The notes: generated by a model from the sequence alone, not told the origin. Positions 24,002 to 34,216 are shown, numbered from the stretch's first letter. The stretch is 64,000 nucleotides of DNA from CAZOEL01 sp964578835 (GCA_964578835.1 CAZOEL010000020.1:1-64000), one strand, 5' to 3'. Program-made: numbers and translations.

Positions 24002-26119
24002 TTACTTTGAGCCCAAGCTCTCTTCGATGGCTTGCAGGAGCATGTCCCAGTTCAAGGGTTTTGAGAGCACCATATCAATGCCCACCTTCTGCAGCTCTTT
24101 CTCATCTACATGATCGCCCCAGCCGGTGATGAGGATCACCGGCGCTTTGGCGTTTTTGAGCTTGGCCTTGCCCGCCACTTCCCACCCGCTCACGCCGGGC
24201 ATGCCGAGGTCGGTCAAAACGAGGTCGAAGCGCTCCGATTCAAGGAGCTCGAGCGCGTCTTCCCCCCGGCTCACCGCGGCCACTTTGTGACCTTTGAGGC
24301 GCAGCATGTCTCGAAATATACCCAGTATTTCTTCGCTGTCCTCGACGAGGAGTATTTTTCTCGAGAAGCCGTTCTCTTCTTGATTTGAAGCGGACTCTTC
24401 TTTTGCTCTCTCTTGCGCCTTTGGAAGTCTGATCATGAAGACAGAGCCTTTGCCCGGCTTGCTCTTCACCTGCAGCTCGCCGTTGCTGCGCGCAACAAGA
24501 CCCCAGCAGACGCTCAATCCCAGCCCCGAATTCTCTACTCCTTTAGTCGTGTAGAACGGATCGAAGACCCTTTTCATCACCCCTTCGCTCATGCCTATTC
24601 CCGTATCGGCGACCTCAATCATCACCTGATCCTCCAGGCGTTGGCTTCTTATGGTGATGGCTCCTCCCAGAGGCATAGCATCCAGGGCATTGAAAATCAT
24701 ATTCATCAATATCTCTCGAAGGTCGGATGCCTGGATGGACGCCATGCATTTCGGCTCGAGATCGAGATCGAGATCCACCTTATGGCCGTGCTTCTCCGCC
24801 GCGTCTTTCCAGCGCGGGCGTGTGAGCTCAACCGTGTCCTTTATCGCCTCGCTTACATCGGTCACTTCATGGATGAGGTCAATTTCCCTGTCGCGCGCCG
24901 TGAGGCGCTGGAGCCTACGGACCGTATTGGCGCCGTCATGGACGGCCTTTTCCATGCTTTGCAGCCTGCGCACGCTCTCCTCATCCGTTGTTCGGGGAAG
25001 AATGAGCTGAATGTTGCCAAGGATAGCCATGAGGAGGTTGTTGAAATCATGGGCCACGCCTCCAGCCATCGTGCCGAGGGCGACAAGCTTCTCTCTTTGA
25101 AGATCTTTCTTGATGAGGGACATTCTCTTGGTCATATCGTTGACCAGAAAGATATAGCCCAGAGCTTGCCCTTCCGGGCCGGTCAGGCGGGAAAGAAAAA
25201 CATCGGCAATGCATATCGCGCCCCCCGAGTCAACGAGATGGGCATCCCGGAGCTCGACTTGATCGGAGCCGGAAATGGCGCTCAGGAGATCGGAAAAGAC
25301 CTGAGCGTCTCTAAACAATACGGCTGGGGAACGCCCTTCGATTTCCGCCGAAACGGCCCCGAGAAAACGCTCCAAGGTCTTATTGATCTTTGTCACCCTG
25401 AGGCTTGCGTCCAGGAGGGCTATCCCTTGAGGCGTCTGGCTCAGGAGGGCGTCGGATGAGAGATGGCTCGAGCCGGACGATTCCCTGTTCTCACTGGAAG
25501 TCTCCATGACCGGACATTCTTCAGTCTTTGATTCTTTAGAGGGGAAGCCATGGAGGAAAGAGCCGATCGTTCTGCCGAGCAACTCCCAGTTGCGTCGCAA
25601 CTGAGGAGAAAACGCATGAGGATGACACATCCCGATATTGAGCACTCCGAAATGGAGCATGGGCAAAGAGGCCAGGGAGACTAACCGATTTGCGGCGTCT
25701 CTGGTGGGAAGAACGGCTTCTTCCCGGAAGTCTTCGATGAAAACGGGCGCCTCGGCTTTGAATGTCTGCGCAGCGATGCCTTCGACAAAAGCAAAGCTCG
25801 ACACGGCGGAAGAACTATCCCGCGGCGCTTGGACTCCCAGCAAATCTTCCAAGGCGTATGCCGCGGCGAGCATGAGCCGGTTCTCTCGTTCATTCCAAAG
25901 GAATACCGAGCAACTCTCAAAATCGGTCTCTTCGATGATGATGCGCGCAATGTTCGCGCAGGCTTCCTCGAGGCTCGTCCTTGTCCCCTGCGTCAGCAAC
26001 TCCACGAGGCGCTGCATCGTGGCGATATATTGCGACATATGTTCGTGTTCGCCTTGCGCGGTGAGAAGGCCCTGCCTGATAATGTCGTCAGTCAAATTGC
26101 TTTTCTTATTCCGGCTCAT
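24002..26119 (-). CDS. Hybrid histidine kinase, GAF-PAS-HisKA-HATPase-REC
   Basis: 705 residues, no transmembrane segments, so cytoplasmic. GAF domain about residues 20-195, PAS about 225-350, phospho-acceptor His357 in GGVAHDFNN, ATPase domain with GLGLSVCWGLV, and a C-terminal receiver starting KILLVEDSEEI with the phospho-acceptor in LVLTDLGMPG. The start at 26119 (MSRNKKSN) is chosen because it overlaps the HDOD gene stop by ATGA. Co-transcription with the HDOD protein suggests a shared signalling output. The signal sensed by the GAF/PAS domains is unknown. Confidence 0.9.
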   Translation of the reverse strand: MSRNKKSNLTDDIIRQGLLTAQGEHEHMSQYIATMQRLVELLTQGTRTSLEEACANIARIIIEETDFESCSVFLWNERENRLMLAAAYALEDLLGVQAPRDSSSAVSSFAFVEGIAAQTFKAEAPVFIEDFREEAVLPTRDAANRLVSLASLPMLHFGVLNIGMCHPHAFSPQLRRNWELLGRTIGSFLHGFPSKESKTEECPVMETSSENRESSGSSHLSSDALLSQTPQGIALLDASLRVTKINKTLERFLGAVSAEIEGRSPAVLFRDAQVFSDLLSAISGSDQVELRDAHLVDSGGAICIADVFLSRLTGPEGQALGYIFLVNDMTKRMSLIKKDLQREKLVALGTMAGGVAHDFNNLLMAILGNIQLILPRTTDEESVRRLQSMEKAVHDGANTVRRLQRLTARDREIDLIHEVTDVSEAIKDTVELTRPRWKDAAEKHGHKVDLDLDLEPKCMASIQASDLREILMNMIFNALDAMPLGGAITIRSQRLEDQVMIEVADTGIGMSEGVMKRVFDPFYTTKGVENSGLGLSVCWGLVARSNGELQVKSKPGKGSVFMIRLPKAQERAKEESASNQEENGFSRKILLVEDSEEILGIFRDMLRLKGHKVAAVSRGEDALELLESERFDLVLTDLGMPGVSGWEVAGKAKLKNAKAPVILITGWGDHVDEKELQKVGIDMVLSKPLNWDMLLQAIEESLGSK

Positions 26120-26976
26120 CGCAGTATATTCCATAGCAGATCCGCCTCCACGCGAATGCCCGCAAGCGCCGCTTGATGCTCTTCCCACTCCTCTTCCACT
26201 ATGAGAAGACTCTTGCAGTAGGAAAGAGTGATCTCATCGGAAAGCAATTCGGGATACTCATGTGAATTAGCCAGTATATCGGCCAGGCTGACAAGCGTTG
26301 CCTCCACCCTGTAGGACGGGCTTTTTTCCGGCATGTGGTGAAACTCTATCACTCTTTGGAAATCTTCCGGAAGAGCCCATCGAATGGCGATCCATTTGCC
26401 GATGAGCTCATGCCTGACGCTGCAACCGCTTTCCACAAAGCGGAAAGGGGCTTTCCTCTGCGTCGCGATGCGCATCATCGCCCGGTATTGCTCGGTCAGG
26501 TAAAGAGCCATCGCATACTTGCCAAGATCATGGAGGAGACCAAGAGAATAGGCGTGATCCTTTTTAATCCACGGTCGACTTTTGGCCATGAGGGCCGAAG
26601 CCTTCGCAGTTATGAAAGAATGCTTCCAGAACCCTTCGCGCTCCGAAGCGCTTAGACCCTTATCAATGGCCAAGAAATCCTTGAGGAGCGCGCAAAGACA
26701 GATAGAGCGAGTTTCCGTCAGTCCGATTATGGCTATGGCCCTGGATACGGTCTGGACCTTGCCCCGGAAGCCGTAATATGAAGAATTCGCCACGCGCAGG
26801 ACTTTCGCGGTAAGCGCCTGGTCAAACCCTATGATGCTTTCAAGATCATTCGGCGTGGCGCTGTCTTCATGCAGAATCCGAAGCAATTGCTGCAGCGCCA
26901 TCGGTTGAACGGAAAGATCTTTGATTCGGGAAACCAGATAATGAACCTCTTGCTCATCCAAAGCGTGCAGAGGCAT
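26116..26976 (-). CDS. HDOD-domain signalling protein
   Basis: 286 residues. The HDOD pattern starts at LSVQPMALQQLLRILHEDSAT and continues with IIGFDQALTAKVLRVANSS and AIAIIGLTETRSICL. HDOD domains resemble HD phosphohydrolases but usually lack the metal-binding His-Asp pair, and act as output or scaffold modules in signalling. A good ribosome site (GAGGAGA) precedes the ATG. Translationally coupled to the hybrid kinase downstream, whose receiver could act on it. Confidence 0.88.
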   Translation of the reverse strand: MPLHALDEQEVHYLVSRIKDLSVQPMALQQLLRILHEDSATPNDLESIIGFDQALTAKVLRVANSSYYGFRGKVQTVSRAIAIIGLTETRSICLCALLKDFLAIDKGLSASEREGFWKHSFITAKASALMAKSRPWIKKDHAYSLGLLHDLGKYAMALYLTEQYRAMMRIATQRKAPFRFVESGCSVRHELIGKWIAIRWALPEDFQRVIEFHHMPEKSPSYRVEATLVSLADILANSHEYPELLSDEITLSYCKSLLIVEEEWEEHQAALAGIRVEADLLWNILR

Positions 26977-27363
26977 GTTTCAATTCTCCTCGTAAAGTAA
27001 GAACCCCGAACTGGAAGCTGAAAGCCGGAATAGCCATAACTTGACGCACCTTACATTACATTATTTGTCGGCCATTTATGTTACGATATATATATCGGCG
27101 AAAGCTCCTGATTTCATGAGCGGTAGATTTCTGGGTCTATTGCGTAAAATGCCTTTGCAGGCTCACCCATAGTAGAAAAGATAGCGACGATTGATGGACC
27201 GCTTTTCACAAAGTGATTGTTTACGCTTCGAAGGAAGAGTACGCTAATAGCGTGACTTCAGAAGCTCCCGTTTCTCCTGTCGGATTATCGGGAGAGCGAC
27301 TGCACGCTTTGGCGGTTTTCCTTTTCAACAACGTTCGGTTACTGAAGCAGGCGAAAAAAGGGG
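26977..27363. other. Divergent intergenic region
   Basis: Separates the minus-strand HDOD/kinase unit from the plus-strand AcuA-like gene. It includes an AT-rich tract around 27047-27100 with ATATATATA, a likely promoter zone for one or both sides. No gene seen. Confidence 0.5.
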
Positions 27364-27993
27364 ATGCATGTGAGAGGGGAGATTATCATAGAAGGTGAGA
27401 AAGGGGATGTGCTCGTACGCGCTTTTGCCCCGCCAGAGGAGATTCGGCGTCTTCATTTCGATCGACAGTTCAGCGTGCACACCCATTACAAATCCCTTTA
27501 CACGAGAAAGGACAGCCTCATCAAGAGAGCCTCTCAGGAAGAAGCCAATGTAGTCGTCGCTCTTGACAACACGGGAAACATCATCGGCTTCGGCGTCCTG
27601 GCCTATCCCAGTCCTCACGAACGTTGGGCGCAGCTCAAGCCCAGAGTGATGATGGAAGTCATTGCTATCGAAGTAAGCCGCGAATGGCGATCGTACAATA
27701 TCGGGAACGCGGTTGTCGAAGCGATGCTGTCTCATCCCAAGAGAGAAGAGAAAATACTTTATCTTGTCGGCTATTTTTGGACTTGGGACCTGGAGGGATC
27801 GAAGAAGCCCGCATCCGAGTACAAGAAAATGATGATCCGTCTGTTCAAGCCCTTTGGCTTCATTGAATACAAGACCAACGAGCCCAACATCTGTCTGAGC
27901 CCGGATAATCTTTTCATGGCGCGCGTAGGAAGTGAGGTCCCGGTCAAGATCCAGGATGATTTCAAATGGCTTTGTTTTGGAATCACCCCATAA
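27364..27993 (+). CDS. acuA: AcuA-like GNAT acetyltransferase
   Basis: 209 residues resembling Bacillus AcuA, the acetyltransferase that inactivates acetyl-CoA synthetase by lysine acetylation. Landmarks shared with AcuA are PSPHERW, a GNAT core IAIEVSREWRSYNIGNAVVEAML (acetyl-CoA binding region), FWTWDLEG, EYKKMM and NLFMARVG near the end. Length also agrees (AcuA is about 210). A GTG two codons in (27370) has AAGGGG at a better distance than the ATG, so the true start may be there. It stands alone. The target here could be one of the acyl-CoA ligases encoded further on. Confidence 0.78.
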   Translation: MHVRGEIIIEGEKGDVLVRAFAPPEEIRRLHFDRQFSVHTHYKSLYTRKDSLIKRASQEEANVVVALDNTGNIIGFGVLAYPSPHERWAQLKPRVMMEVIAIEVSREWRSYNIGNAVVEAMLSHPKREEKILYLVGYFWTWDLEGSKKPASEYKKMMIRLFKPFGFIEYKTNEPNICLSPDNLFMARVGSEVPVKIQDDFKWLCFGITP

Positions 27994-28149
27994 CGGCAGC
28001 TTCTTCAAGATGCGGCTTCGTTGTAGCACACGCCGCAAGGCTAGCCTGCCAAGCCATCCATCTCGGCAGTCTTCTCCGAGAAGCCCGGATGAAGGCCTTG
28101 CCGGCATCCCGACGGGCGCTTCATCCAGACTCCTTTTTCTCCATTTGCC

Positions 28150-29169
28150 TTACTTGCCAAAAGAACAGACCGGATACCTGCAATCGGAGCAGTTGGAGCA
28201 AAACCCTCCATGCCCCATTGCGACGATATCGTCCCTCGTCACCTGCTCGCCTGCGAGGAGACGGGGAATAACCAGATCGAAGATGCTCGCTTTGTGGTAC
28301 ATCACGCAACCTGGCAGACCAACGACAGGAACGCTTCCAATGTAGGCGAGCATGAACATGGCTCCGGGAAGCACCGGCGCGCCATAGGTGATGACCTCTC
28401 CCCCTGCGGCTCTTATGCTGTAGGGCGTCTGATCGTCCGGATCGACCGACATCCCGCCCGTCACAGCGATCATTTGGACTCCCTTGTCGAGAAAGCCGCG
28501 TATGGCTTTCACCGTCATGTCGACATCGTCCGACACCAGCTCCTGTCCTATGACCTCGCTGCCCAACTCCGCAAACTTGGCTTTTACTATCGGCCCGAAC
28601 TTGTCCTGTATGCGTCCGCGAAATATCTCGTTGCCGGTTGTAACAAGGCCCACTTGAAAAGCCTGAAATGGCTTCATCTCGACAATGGGATAATGGCGAC
28701 GGCAGATTTCCTCCACCCTCAGCACCTTCTCTTCCGCTACGGCAAGAGGAATCACGCGCGTTCCGGCGACGGCGCGCCCGATTTCGACCGTCTGATTCGT
28801 GTGAAGGGTTGAGAAGACAATCTCCTCAATGGAGTTCATCTCGTAGAGAGCCTGAACATCGACCTTGAGCAATCCCTTGGCGGTCGCCACAATGCTCACC
28901 TTTCCTTCTGTCGGATCGGAAAACTGCAAGCCCTTGCCGACGGCGGCCCGAGCCATTCGCAATGCGGCGTCATTCTCGTGAACAAGGCCCTTCTCCAGGT
29001 CGAGCACATACACATACTCTTTTCCAATTTCCAGGAAGGCTTGAACATCCTCCTCCTTGATCACATGGCCTTTCCTGAAGGCCGGGCCTTTGAACTCTCC
29101 GGGCACGATACGCGTAACGTCATGACCCAGCACCATTCCAACCGCTTTCTGAATCGCTACTTTTTCCAT
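28150..29169 (-). CDS. Molybdopterin-binding protein (MoeA/MogA fold) with C-terminal cysteine cluster
   Basis: 339 residues. The C-terminal two thirds carry the MoCF-type molybdopterin-binding fold: VGLVTTGNEIFRGRI, ELVSDDVDMTVKAI, MIAVTGGMSVDPDD and GVPVVGLPGC-like VPVVGLPGCVMYH. The last residues add a compact cluster, CSNCSDCRYPVC, which could bind a metal or Fe-S centre and is not part of ordinary MoeA. It starts MEKVAIQKAVGMVLGHDVTRI, typical of this class of stand-alone proteins. It may help insert molybdenum cofactor into enzymes such as the molybdenum hydroxylase encoded at 51-55 kb. Exact role unknown. Confidence 0.82.
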   Translation of the reverse strand: MEKVAIQKAVGMVLGHDVTRIVPGEFKGPAFRKGHVIKEEDVQAFLEIGKEYVYVLDLEKGLVHENDAALRMARAAVGKGLQFSDPTEGKVSIVATAKGLLKVDVQALYEMNSIEEIVFSTLHTNQTVEIGRAVAGTRVIPLAVAEEKVLRVEEICRRHYPIVEMKPFQAFQVGLVTTGNEIFRGRIQDKFGPIVKAKFAELGSEVIGQELVSDDVDMTVKAIRGFLDKGVQMIAVTGGMSVDPDDQTPYSIRAAGGEVITYGAPVLPGAMFMLAYIGSVPVVGLPGCVMYHKASIFDLVIPRLLAGEQVTRDDIVAMGHGGFCSNCSDCRYPVCSFGK

Positions 29170-29307
29170 TCGGAGTCTCTCGTTTCAAGTATTTGGTTGT
29201 CGCCCGCCCAGACCGGCGGAAATCATCGTGCGTTTCCAACTTTTCATTTGTCAATTTGGGATGAGATCTATCCGCCCAAAAGCGATGAGCCCAACACCCA
29301 ATTTTTA

Positions 29308-29321
29308 TTCATTATAATGAA
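29308..29321. promoter_or_regulatory. 14-base perfect palindrome upstream of the molybdopterin-binding gene
   Basis: TTCATTATAATGAA lies about 140 bases before the start codon in an AT-rich intergenic stretch (29170-29468) that otherwise shows no gene. It could be an operator, though TATAAT at its centre may simply be a -10 element. Confidence 0.35.
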
Positions 29322-29468
29322 CTCAATTAATAATAGATCAGATCGCTATGTCAAGGAATTTATAGATTTACCGTCATAACATAATGAAACAACACCCTTT
29401 CACATCCACACCGAATTCTATGAAGATTAGGGGCCCGCACCAGCAATGTTCATTCCACTGTATTCTAT

Positions 29469-29930
29469 CTAAGCGCCACCGCGACGCGTGAGCTTTGTCA
29501 GCTCTCTATCGAAAGCGTCTGAAAACCGCTGCTTATCCTTCTGCGAGAACTGTTTAGGACCGGGAGTCAGCCCGCCTGCTTCGCGAATATCGCGCATGAA
29601 GTTGCGGATAGAAAGTCGCTCGCGCACGTTCTCAGGCGTAAAGAGCTCCCCGCGGGGGGTGATGACGACCGTTCCTTTGGGAACCAGCACGGACGCCAGT
29701 GGAATGTCCTGAGTTACAGCCAGATCTCCCGCCCCGGCGTGGACAGCTATGTATTCATCCGCAGCTTCGGGCTCGGCGCTGATGCGGACAGTCGACACAT
29801 AGATGCTGTCAGGCGCGCTGATATGCTTGTTGGCCACAAAGACGACGTGAATCCCAAGCCGTTTAGCGGACCGGATGATCAACTCTTTGATCGCGCCCGG
29901 ACACGCATCCGCATCCACCCAAATCTTCAT
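29469..29930 (-). CDS. YaiI/YqxD (DUF188) family protein
   Basis: 153 residues. The family is recognised from MKIWVDADACPG at the start, AGDLAVTQDIPLA in the middle and a C-terminal GPKQFSQKDKQRFSDAFD. It has a PIN-like nuclease fold with conserved Asp residues, but its substrate has not been defined. The ATG at 29930 is preferred because it opens on the conserved strand and has GGGAGG 8 bases upstream. Single gene between two intergenic regions. Confidence 0.9.
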   Translation of the reverse strand: MKIWVDADACPGAIKELIIRSAKRLGIHVVFVANKHISAPDSIYVSTVRISAEPEAADEYIAVHAGAGDLAVTQDIPLASVLVPKGTVVITPRGELFTPENVRERLSIRNFMRDIREAGGLTPGPKQFSQKDKQRFSDAFDRELTKLTRRGGA

Positions 29931-30370
29931 CCTCCGTTCCTCCCAGTCGATTATCGCCAAAACGACCGCATGGCGCACCTTCGATCGTTCGCGCAGGGCT
30001 TTGCGCTGGACAAGGCTATTGTAACTTTTTTTGCTTACAATTCATTGCAGCTTCATGGCGTTTGAGTAAATATTGGAAAGTTCACTGTCTTTACCTTATA
30101 ATCGCTTTTTGATTTCGAGGCGCGATGGGAGCTCGCTCGGCGCTGCGAAATTCCTTTCATATACTTTAAGATTTGCAAATGGAAGCTCTGCGTCGGATTC
30201 GCTCATAACAAGCGCTCCGTTGAATGCCGACAAAGACCTCTGGAGCGGCGCTCCGGGGGAACGCTCTTTTTTTATCCACGCAGCGCAACTGGCTGTTTGT
30301 GACATGCTCGCGTTGATACTCCTTTGAATCGATTGTGAAGAATGCTGAAATTCCCTAGAAATGGTGATCT
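29931..30370. other. Divergent intergenic region
   Basis: Between the YaiI-like gene and the hybrid kinase at 30371. No gene, clear terminator or repeat recognised. It must contain promoters in both directions. Confidence 0.5.
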
Positions 30371-32350
30371 ATGAAGATAGCGGAAAAGTTGTTTGCCATA
30401 GGCGGCAAGGACAAGAAAAGCGGCAGAAATGAAATCGAAAGAGAGCAGATGGACGGGCAAGGATTTATTTCATCCATTCTGGATTCGATTTCATCTCCAG
30501 TGGCCATTCTTGACGCACAGGAAAGAGTTTTGCGCCTCAACCGGGCTTGCGAGAGAGTGATTGGCTGCTCATCAAAAGATGTCACTGGGAAGCGCTTCGA
30601 GGATCTTTTTCCAGCCTCATCCGAGGTCGAAGGGCGCAAGGAATTCCATGGAAGCGAATCGCAGCAGCGCTCGATTTCCGATGAATGCGAAAACCGCTGG
30701 ATAGAGGTGGAGGGGAGCCTCAGACTGCTCGCATGGCGGCGCTCGGCGATTACAGACGATGAGGGCGCGATTGAATACGTGGTCAAGACCGGCGCCGATG
30801 TGACCGACGCCTGGGAGCGCGCCGAGGAGCATCGGCGTCTTCTGACGGCCGTCGAGCAGGCGGCCGAGAGCTTCCTTATTTTAGACAGCAACCGCGTCAT
30901 TCGCTATGTCAGCTCCGCCTTTGAAAAACTCACCGGTTACACCCGCGATGAGATCATCAACAGCAAAATCGATTTATTGAAAAGCGAGAAGCAAGATAAT
31001 CTATTCTTCAAAACGATTTGGCAGACTGTCAAGAGAGGCGAAGCTTGGAGCGGCGGCATCATCACGAAGAAAAAGAACGGAGCGCTTGTTGAAACGGACA
31101 CCGTAATTGCGCCGGTAAAGGACTCCACCGGAAACATCAAAAATTATGCGGTCATCAAACAGGAAAAATCGGACGCAGCGAGACTCGAAAAACAGCTCCG
31201 CCAGGCGCAGAAGATGGAGGCGCTGGGCGTGCTGGCTGGAGGAATAGCCCACGATTTCAACAACATACTATTCCCGATAATCGGCTACACAGAAATGGCG
31301 TTGAGTGAAATCCAGGGAGGGGGCAGCCCGATGGAGCGGAACCTGGGGCAGGTTCTGAAAGCGGCTCATCGCGCCAAGGAGCTCGTCAGACAGATCCTGG
31401 CCTTCAGCCGGAGAGCCGAGCAGGAGCAAGCGCCCGTTCAGATCAGCCTCATTGTCAAGGAAACGCTTCAATTCCTCAGGGCCTCTTTACCGTCGACCAT
31501 ACAGATCCGCCACGATATCGCCCCCGAAGCCGCCAGAGGAACGGTTATCGCCGACCCCACGCAAATCCATCAGGTGCTGATGAACCTTTGCGCCAACGCC
31601 GCTCATTCCATGCGCGAGAAGGGCGGCCTGCTCGAGGTGAAGCTTGCCGACGTCGAGGTGGATGCAGTGCTCGCCCATCGACACGAGAACCTCGAGCCGG
31701 GCTGCTATTTGAAGCTCACGGTCGCGGATACGGGCCATGGGATGGATCGGGCGACGATGCAGCACATCTTCGAGCCCTACTTCACCACCAAGGAGCCCGG
31801 AGAAGGCACCGGCATGGGACTGGCCGTGATCTACGGAATCGTAAGAAGCTGTCACGGAGTCATTACCGTCGTCAGCGAACCGGGCGTTGGCAGCGTCTTT
31901 GAAATTTTTCTGCCGCTAACCAACGGCGCCAGGATCGATCAGGCCGAAAAGCGGGATCTACCCCACAAGGGACATGGACGAATTCTTTTCGTGGATGATG
32001 ATGAAATAATACTCGATATGGGAAGCCAGATGTTGCGTCGCCTTGGCTATGAAGTCACTCCCAGACAGAGCAGCATAGAGGCTCTCGATACTTTTCGAAA
32101 GGACGCCGAAACGTTCCGGTTGGTCGTGACCGACCAGACCATGCCTCATATGACCGGGTCGGAGCTTGTCGAAGAGCTCCGCCGCATCCGGCCGGATATC
32201 CCCGTTATTCTATGCACGGGATTCAGCGACTTGATCAATGAGGAAAAAGCCAAGGCCATGGGCATCCAGGGATTTCTCATGAAGCCTTTTGTATCAAAGC
32301 AAGTCGCCGGAGCAATCAGAGATGTTTTGAGCGAAGCAAGTCAAGGATGA
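30371..32350 (+). CDS. Hybrid histidine kinase, PAS-PAS-HisKA-HATPase-REC
   Basis: 659 residues, soluble. PAS domains at about 25-145 and 155-265 (the second with YVSSAFEKLTGYTRDEI), phospho-acceptor His294 in GGIAHDFNN, ATPase motifs DTGHGMD and GTGMGLAVIYGIV, and a receiver with FVDDDEIILD and phospho-acceptor Asp588 in VVTDQTMPHM. Ends 3 bases before the next kinase gene and is probably co-transcribed with it. The receiver could be phosphorylated by either kinase. Signal unknown. Confidence 0.92.
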   Translation: MKIAEKLFAIGGKDKKSGRNEIEREQMDGQGFISSILDSISSPVAILDAQERVLRLNRACERVIGCSSKDVTGKRFEDLFPASSEVEGRKEFHGSESQQRSISDECENRWIEVEGSLRLLAWRRSAITDDEGAIEYVVKTGADVTDAWERAEEHRRLLTAVEQAAESFLILDSNRVIRYVSSAFEKLTGYTRDEIINSKIDLLKSEKQDNLFFKTIWQTVKRGEAWSGGIITKKKNGALVETDTVIAPVKDSTGNIKNYAVIKQEKSDAARLEKQLRQAQKMEALGVLAGGIAHDFNNILFPIIGYTEMALSEIQGGGSPMERNLGQVLKAAHRAKELVRQILAFSRRAEQEQAPVQISLIVKETLQFLRASLPSTIQIRHDIAPEAARGTVIADPTQIHQVLMNLCANAAHSMREKGGLLEVKLADVEVDAVLAHRHENLEPGCYLKLTVADTGHGMDRATMQHIFEPYFTTKEPGEGTGMGLAVIYGIVRSCHGVITVVSEPGVGSVFEIFLPLTNGARIDQAEKRDLPHKGHGRILFVDDDEIILDMGSQMLRRLGYEVTPRQSSIEALDTFRKDAETFRLVVTDQTMPHMTGSELVEELRRIRPDIPVILCTGFSDLINEEKAKAMGIQGFLMKPFVSKQVAGAIRDVLSEASQG

Positions 32351-32353
32351 TGC

Positions 32354-34216
32354 ATGATCCATTTCTTTTCGACCCTCCATGCCCGTCTTCTGTTGATAGT
32401 CCTCCTGGCGACCATTCCGGTCATCGGTTTAACCTTCTATTCAGCGATCGAGGAAAGAGATCAGGAGGCGGCCGGCATCCAGGAGACGGCTCTGCGCCTG
32501 GCGCGCCTCGCCGCCTCAAGCCAGGAGAGGCTGATCGAGAGCACGCACCAGCTCCTCATCGCTCTTTCGAAGATTCCCGCCATCCGCGAGCGCGACACGG
32601 AAAGCTGCAGCCAGCTTTTTGCCGAAATTCTCGTGCATTACCCAAGCTATACGACCATATCCGCCTTCGACCCCGAAGGCAATCTTTTCTGCAGCGCAGT
32701 TGCGAGCGAGCATTCTGTCAACATTTCGGATCGGCCTTATTTCCAGCGCCTGATCCAAAACCGGGATTTCGTTGTCGGCGATTACCAGGTCGGCCGCATT
32801 ACGGGCAAACCTGAAGTCGTCCTGGCTTACCCGATCCGCGATGCCTCCGACAGCCTCCTATCCATCATTATAGCTCCGCTAAACCTCGATATGCTGGGAC
32901 AATCGGCAGCCATGGCCAGTCTGCCCGAGGGGGCGACTATCAGTGTATTAGACCGCAAAGGCACTGTGCTCGCCCGCTATCCGGAGATAGAGGGATGGAT
33001 CGGACGCACCCTGCCCGATAAATCCTCAGTTCGAACCATACTCGAGCGTCGAGAGGGAACCATGGCGGGGCGTGGCATGGACGGGGCGCAACGGCTATAT
33101 GCTTTTACGCCCATGGGAGAAAAATGGGAAGCGGGCGCTTTCGTGCGCATAGGACTTCTCGCCGAGTCGGCCTATGCCGGAGCGAACCGGCTCCTGCTGC
33201 GCAACCTCGCCCTGATTGGCCTGGTGACAATACTGGCGCTTGCAGCGGCGCGCTTTACCAGCAGCGCGCTCATCCTGCGCCCCATCGATCTGTTGATGAA
33301 AGCGGTAAAGGAAGTAGCTCGAGGAAACCTCGAAGCCCGCACGGGTCTCCCCCAGGGAAATGGCGAGCTGAACAGACTGGCTCGAGCCTTTGATGAAATG
33401 GCCGGAGCGCTGCAAAGGCTCGATGAGGAAAAACGGCGCTTCGAGAGAAGGCTCCGGCAAGCCCAGAAGTCGGAAGCCATCGGCGCCATGGCTGGGGGCA
33501 TAGCTCATGATTTCAACAACCTCTTGACTTCGATCATTGGCTACACGGACATGGCGGTTAATGACACGCCCAAAGGTGATCCTCTGCGTGAAAACCTCGA
33601 GAAGGCTCTATTAGCCGGGTATCGCGCAAAGGATCTCGTGAGCCGAATTCTTGCCTTCAGCCGGATGGGCGCACATCGAGTAAGAACGCCGGTGTTTTTG
33701 TCCCCCCTGATAGAAGAAGCGCTTGAAGAGCTCCAAGCATCCTTGCCCCCTCGGATAAAAGTGCGCAAACATATCACGGACAGCCGCCTCTCGGTATTGG
33801 GCGATTCCGAGCAGCTCAGGCAGGTTCTGGATGGACTTTTGTCCAACGCCGCGCAGGCCATGAAGGATGCTGGCGGCATCCTCAGCGTAAGTCTGGCCAA
33901 GGTCGATTTTGATGCCGACAGCGCGCTTCGCTATCCGGAGCTAAAGCCAGGTTCCTATGTGAGCCTGAGTGTGACCGATACGGGATGCGGAATCGAGGAG
34001 GCTGTTCAGGAGCGCATTTTCGACCCCTACTTCACCACAAAGAGCCCAAACGAGGGAAGCAGCGGCCTTGGGCTGGCCGTAGTCAGGGGAATTGCGCATC
34101 AGCACGGTGGAGAAGTATTTTTTGTCAGCTCCCCGGGAACGGGCAGCTCTTTTCATGTGCTTCTCCCCGAAATTGAGAACGGTTCTGACGGCTCCGAATC
34201 TTGTCCGTCGGGATAA
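32354..34216 (+). CDS. Membrane sensor histidine kinase, Cache-HAMP-HisKA-HATPase
   Basis: 620 residues. A first membrane helix (LLLIVLLATIPVIGLTFY) and a second near residues 280-300 (LALIGLVTILALAAARF) flank a periplasmic double-Cache-type sensor domain of about 250 residues containing YTTISAFDPEGNLFC and RPYFQRLI. HAMP follows, then His385 in GGIAHDFNN and ATPase motifs DTGCGIE and GLGLAVV. It lacks a receiver, so the receiver of the upstream gene is a candidate target. AAGGA precedes the ATG. Cache domains of this type often bind small organic acids or amino acids; the ligand here is unknown. Confidence 0.9.
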   Translation: MIHFFSTLHARLLLIVLLATIPVIGLTFYSAIEERDQEAAGIQETALRLARLAASSQERLIESTHQLLIALSKIPAIRERDTESCSQLFAEILVHYPSYTTISAFDPEGNLFCSAVASEHSVNISDRPYFQRLIQNRDFVVGDYQVGRITGKPEVVLAYPIRDASDSLLSIIIAPLNLDMLGQSAAMASLPEGATISVLDRKGTVLARYPEIEGWIGRTLPDKSSVRTILERREGTMAGRGMDGAQRLYAFTPMGEKWEAGAFVRIGLLAESAYAGANRLLLRNLALIGLVTILALAAARFTSSALILRPIDLLMKAVKEVARGNLEARTGLPQGNGELNRLARAFDEMAGALQRLDEEKRRFERRLRQAQKSEAIGAMAGGIAHDFNNLLTSIIGYTDMAVNDTPKGDPLRENLEKALLAGYRAKDLVSRILAFSRMGAHRVRTPVFLSPLIEEALEELQASLPPRIKVRKHITDSRLSVLGDSEQLRQVLDGLLSNAAQAMKDAGGILSVSLAKVDFDADSALRYPELKPGSYVSLSVTDTGCGIEEAVQERIFDPYFTTKSPNEGSSGLGLAVVRGIAHQHGGEVFFVSSPGTGSSFHVLLPEIENGSDGSESCPSG

